Positions 60,903-64,000 of a DNA stretch of 64,000 nt are shown here, in pieces. The stretch spans positions 4,963,573 to 5,027,572 of the forward strand of contig NC_037253.1 in assembly GCF_000002425.4 (NCBI RefSeq), in the 5' to 3' direction. A program made the translations under genes and the position numbers. The stretch comes from Physcomitrium patens. Taxonomy: Eukaryota > Streptophyta > Bryopsida > Funariales > Funariaceae. Under the pieces are notes generated by a model. It searched no databases, was not told the DNA's origin, and worked only from the letters and a program-made list of their open reading frames with translations. How positions within the stretch are numbered: position 1 is the first letter of the stretch; every line of letters begins with the position of its first letter.

Positions 60903-61453
60903 TGTCAAGGACAAGAACTCAATGAAAAAATAATTCAGACAAGTGTGCCTTCACTCAAAGAAAGGTAACAAAATATAAATAAATAAGTATGTATATTGAA
61001 AGAGAAACTAGAATGGCTATTGCCAAAAGAAAAGAAAACTAGAGACCCTTGAAATTAGACTATAAGCAAGAAAAGAGTTGACAAGAGTGAAGAAGGCTTC
61101 ATTCTTGTCTCTATATATACTATCTAACTAAGGGCTACGTGGAGATGTTCTATAAGACCTCCAATATGTGTTGACTTTGTAGGATACATGCCTTGACTTA
61201 CAAGGCAAGTTTTTCTATATGTGGGCCACATAGTTAGCTTGGTCTTCAAGCTAACAACATGTGTGGCACATGGCCAACTTGTTGACCACGTTTCTAATCC
61301 AAAAAGTCAATTAAAGACACCTATGAAGTCAAAGTATCATCTATGAAGCTTCTAGGAAGCTTCCAGATCAAATACTATAGAATTAACTTACTTTTACCTA
61401 CTTTTATTTATTTCTACATATTTGTATATGTAATTATGAGTATGTCCGTGATA
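60903..61453 (-). repeat. 3' LTR of chromovirus C
   Basis: 551 bases, starting TGTCAAGGACAAG on the plus strand. It is the closest relative in the window of the solo LTR at 41762-42310 and carries the same TATATATAGAGACAAGA promoter-like block (minus strand). Confidence 0.9.
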
Positions 61454-64000
61454 TTACCCCCCCTTCTAGAGGCGAGTTCCATGAAAAGCGGTCATCATAC
61501 ATTGAAGAAATCTATGATGAGACGAATTGTATTTGCTATATACTCTGATCTTTGTTCTCTTCGAAGATGATTGATAGGGCCTCTTAACCATCAGTAGTGT
61601 CCCATACCAGGGTGCGGAAGACCACCCAATTATTTGATCATTGTTGAGGCCTTCATAACTTCCTTCGAATAGAACATTTGGAACACCATCAGGAGTTGTT
61701 CTTACCTCTAACAAAATCAACAAACATCGGGAATCCCTTCCCATGTTGTGATACAAAACGAGTTGTATCTCGTCATCTATTCGAGGAAGAACATGTCGTT
61801 CTTGAAGATCTTCATCTCAATTGTGTCGTCTTAAAGGTTGTGACAATCGTAATGTCTCGTCCGACACGTCAGCAAATGAAGGCTCTTTAGTCAAATCCGT
61901 TGATTGTTGGTTTTCCATCTCCTGAACGTCACAGCTACAAAAAAGCTACGAACAAGGATTGAAAGTAGAATGTTATCTTGCCTAGATGTTGTTTCTTTTA
62001 TAAAGAAGGTTTTTATCTTAATTTTGATAGATGTCATCGATGAAAAACCTCCATCGCCTTTGTTGCATTTACAAGATTCTTTACTTGCTCCCATGTGCAT
62101 TCACTAATATCATATCCGTACCAATGGACAAGATATTCCAATTTATTTCGACGCCGCCTTAAATCTAAGACTTTTTCTACTTCAAACTCTTCATTATTGT
62201 CCACTTCTATAGGAGGAGGTGGAGCTTGTCATCTTCTTGATATGTCCACTATCTTGTATGGTTCAAGAACAGACACGTAGAATACTGGATGGATTTTCAT
62301 TGACTTCGGTAGATGTAAACGATATGCAACTGGATTGATTTGTATAGAAATAGAAAATGGTCCCAGCCTTCGATAGTCCAACTTGTCATAAGGACGAGTG
62401 GTCTTGATATTGTGACGAAGTAGCCATACCTTATCACCCAAGAGGAATGGTGGTTGTTCCTTTCGATAGACATCCGCATTGATCTTTTGTTGTTCTTGAG
62501 CCTCTTTTAACTGCACTTTCATCATTGCATGTAGCTCTGACAAATAAGTCGCCAAATCTTTCATAGCAGGATTATCAACTTTTGAAAAGTCAAAAGTATC
62601 AAGTCATGGATGATAACCATAATTAGTAAAGAAAGGTGTTCATTTTGTAGAAAAATGTATTGTATTATTGTAAGCAAACTCTGCCAATGGCAAGAAAGTT
62701 GCCAAATCATCTTGTTGGCAGTTAATGGTACATCTTAAATATTGCTCCAAAACTTGATTAACACGCTCCGTTTGTCCATCAGTTTGAGGATGGAATGCCG
62801 AAGATAGTTTTATATCCACTTTTAGAATCTTGAAAAGAGTCTGCCAAAATCTTGATACAAATTAAGTTCTCGTATCTGATATAATATTCTTTGATAATCC
62901 ATGATAGCGATAGATATTGTCAAGAAAGAGCTTAGCTATTTCTTCACTTGTGATAGATTTTGTACATGGTACAAAATGTACCATCTTGGTAAAATGATCT
63001 ACTATCACGAATATAGAATCATAAGAACCTGAGATTGGAAGATCCATGATGAAGTCCATAGAAACAGAAGACCATGGTTGTTCTGGAATAGATAATTAGT
63101 AAAGCAGTCCAAAAGATCGATGACGAGGAGTTTTTGATCTTGAGCAAACATCACATGATTGTACAAAATCTTTGACTGCCTTCCACATTTGGAGCCACCA
63201 AAAATCCTTAGATATCAACTCCAAAGTCTTGTTGTATCCAAAATGTCATGCTTTTGGAAAGTCGTGACGAGCTTGAAGAATATGTAAACATGTTTCTCCT
63301 TTTGGAACAAATAGGTGTCCTTCGAAATAGAGTAGGTTGTTCTTGAATTCAAATTTAGAAGGATCATGAGATTTAGAAGAATTATTCTTGATATCATGAA
63401 CAAGAGGGTCTGAAGACATACTTAATTGGAATTGCTTAAGAAAAGTTAAATCAACAGTCAATGTTGATTTTATTGCTCAAAGATGACATTGCTCCGGCTT
63501 CAAGAAAACCGTTCTTTGTTGCTCAAAAGCTGTTATTTGTTCTTTTGGTGCAAGATAAGAACGTCTAGACAAGGCATTGGATAAACCTTGTTGCTTCCCT
63601 GGTTGATAAGTGATGACAAACTCGAATCTTGATAAAGACATGCTCCAACGAGCTTAGCGATGATTTAATACATGTGCTGACATAAAATATTCGAGGTTCT
63701 TGTGATCCATATACACGGTGACTGGATTGGAAGCGCCTTCTAGATAATGATGCCATTCTTGAAAAGAATCCATAATTGCAAGAAGTTCCTTGTCATGGAT
63801 CTCATAATTGATTTCTGCTGCTGAGAATTTTCTTGAATGAAAGGCTACTGAATGAAGTTTGTCATCTATTCCCATTTGTGATAAAACCGCACTAAGAGCA
63901 AAGTCCGATGCATCTGTTTCCATAAAGAATGCTTTGGAAAAATCAACACGATACAAGATTGGTGCAGAAATAAATGTTGTCTTTAAAGTTTCAAAAGCAA
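60903..64000 (-). mobile_element. Chromovirus C: younger Ty3/gypsy element, 3' LTR and 3' half of pol, runs off right edge
   Basis: 3' LTR 60903-61453 on the minus strand, next to a G7 polypurine tract (61457-61463). Upstream on that strand: a tail of unknown function (61.5-62.1 kb), chromodomain (about 62.09-62.23), integrase C-terminal part (62.23-62.56), integrase core (about 62.8-63.1), the zinc-binding integrase start (63.2-63.46) and RNase H with TDAS and DHKNLEYF (63.65-63.96). Protein similarity to Ty3/gypsy chromovirus pol is obvious by eye. The visible part is broken about half a dozen times. GC and CpG are clearly higher than in A, B and D, so it is the youngest of the four. The 5' half lies outside the window. 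Confidence 0.9.

Noticed and set aside
1-64000. tRNA, rRNA or snRNA genes
   Set aside because: No cloverleaf with box A/B motifs or conserved rRNA/snRNA segment was noticed by eye; only the retroelement primer-binding site resembles tRNA sequence.

Overview
The window looks like nuclear DNA of a land plant, most probably a moss. The support is an organelle-type P-class pentatricopeptide repeat (PPR) gene, a SYP2-type plant syntaxin, a GT8 enzyme of the plant sphingolipid pathway, a plant-type fructosamine kinase and a nepenthesin-like aspartic protease. All sit in gene islands of moderate GC, separated by very AT-rich blocks of decayed chromodomain Ty3/gypsy elements. The moss assignment is an inference from overall character, not from a marker gene.

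Layout: 1-476 is the 5' part of a Ty1/copia element running off the left edge. About 2.5-7 kb holds a membrane-anchored aspartic protease with a long leader. 10.8-11.6 kb holds an intronless SYP2 Qa-SNARE. 12,976-15,898 (minus) is an eleven-exon fructosamine-3-kinase family gene, rebuilt here exon by exon with GT-AG borders and continuous reading frame. 19,032-22,163 (minus) is a single-exon 1043-residue PPR protein. 23-37.6 kb is a fossil block dominated by chromovirus A (about 25,343-34,019), itself carrying two further insertions. 38,383-40,110 is an intronless IPUT1-like glycosyltransferase. 41,321-49,459 is chromovirus B, with a perfect 5-bp target duplication and two nested insertions, one of them a solo LTR with its own perfect duplication. 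51.8-54.4 kb is simple-repeat-rich spacer. 55,386-56,804 is a two-exon gene for a secreted protein ending in a domain that resembles the bacterial GCxPGYW extracellular domain. 58.9-64 kb holds chromovirus D (old) and chromovirus C (younger, minus strand, running off the right edge).

The host genes do not form a pathway. They cover protein quality control (fructosamine kinase, protease), membrane traffic (SYP2), sphingolipid glycosylation (IPUT1), organelle RNA handling (PPR) and the cell surface (the GCxxxYW protein). The transposon blocks show one story: a single chromovirus lineage re-inserting into its own older copies and then losing CpG and GC content. The most novel-looking item is the secreted GCxxxYW protein. 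The most testable ones are the RNA target predicted for the PPR protein and the conserved P-loop cysteine of the fructosamine kinase.
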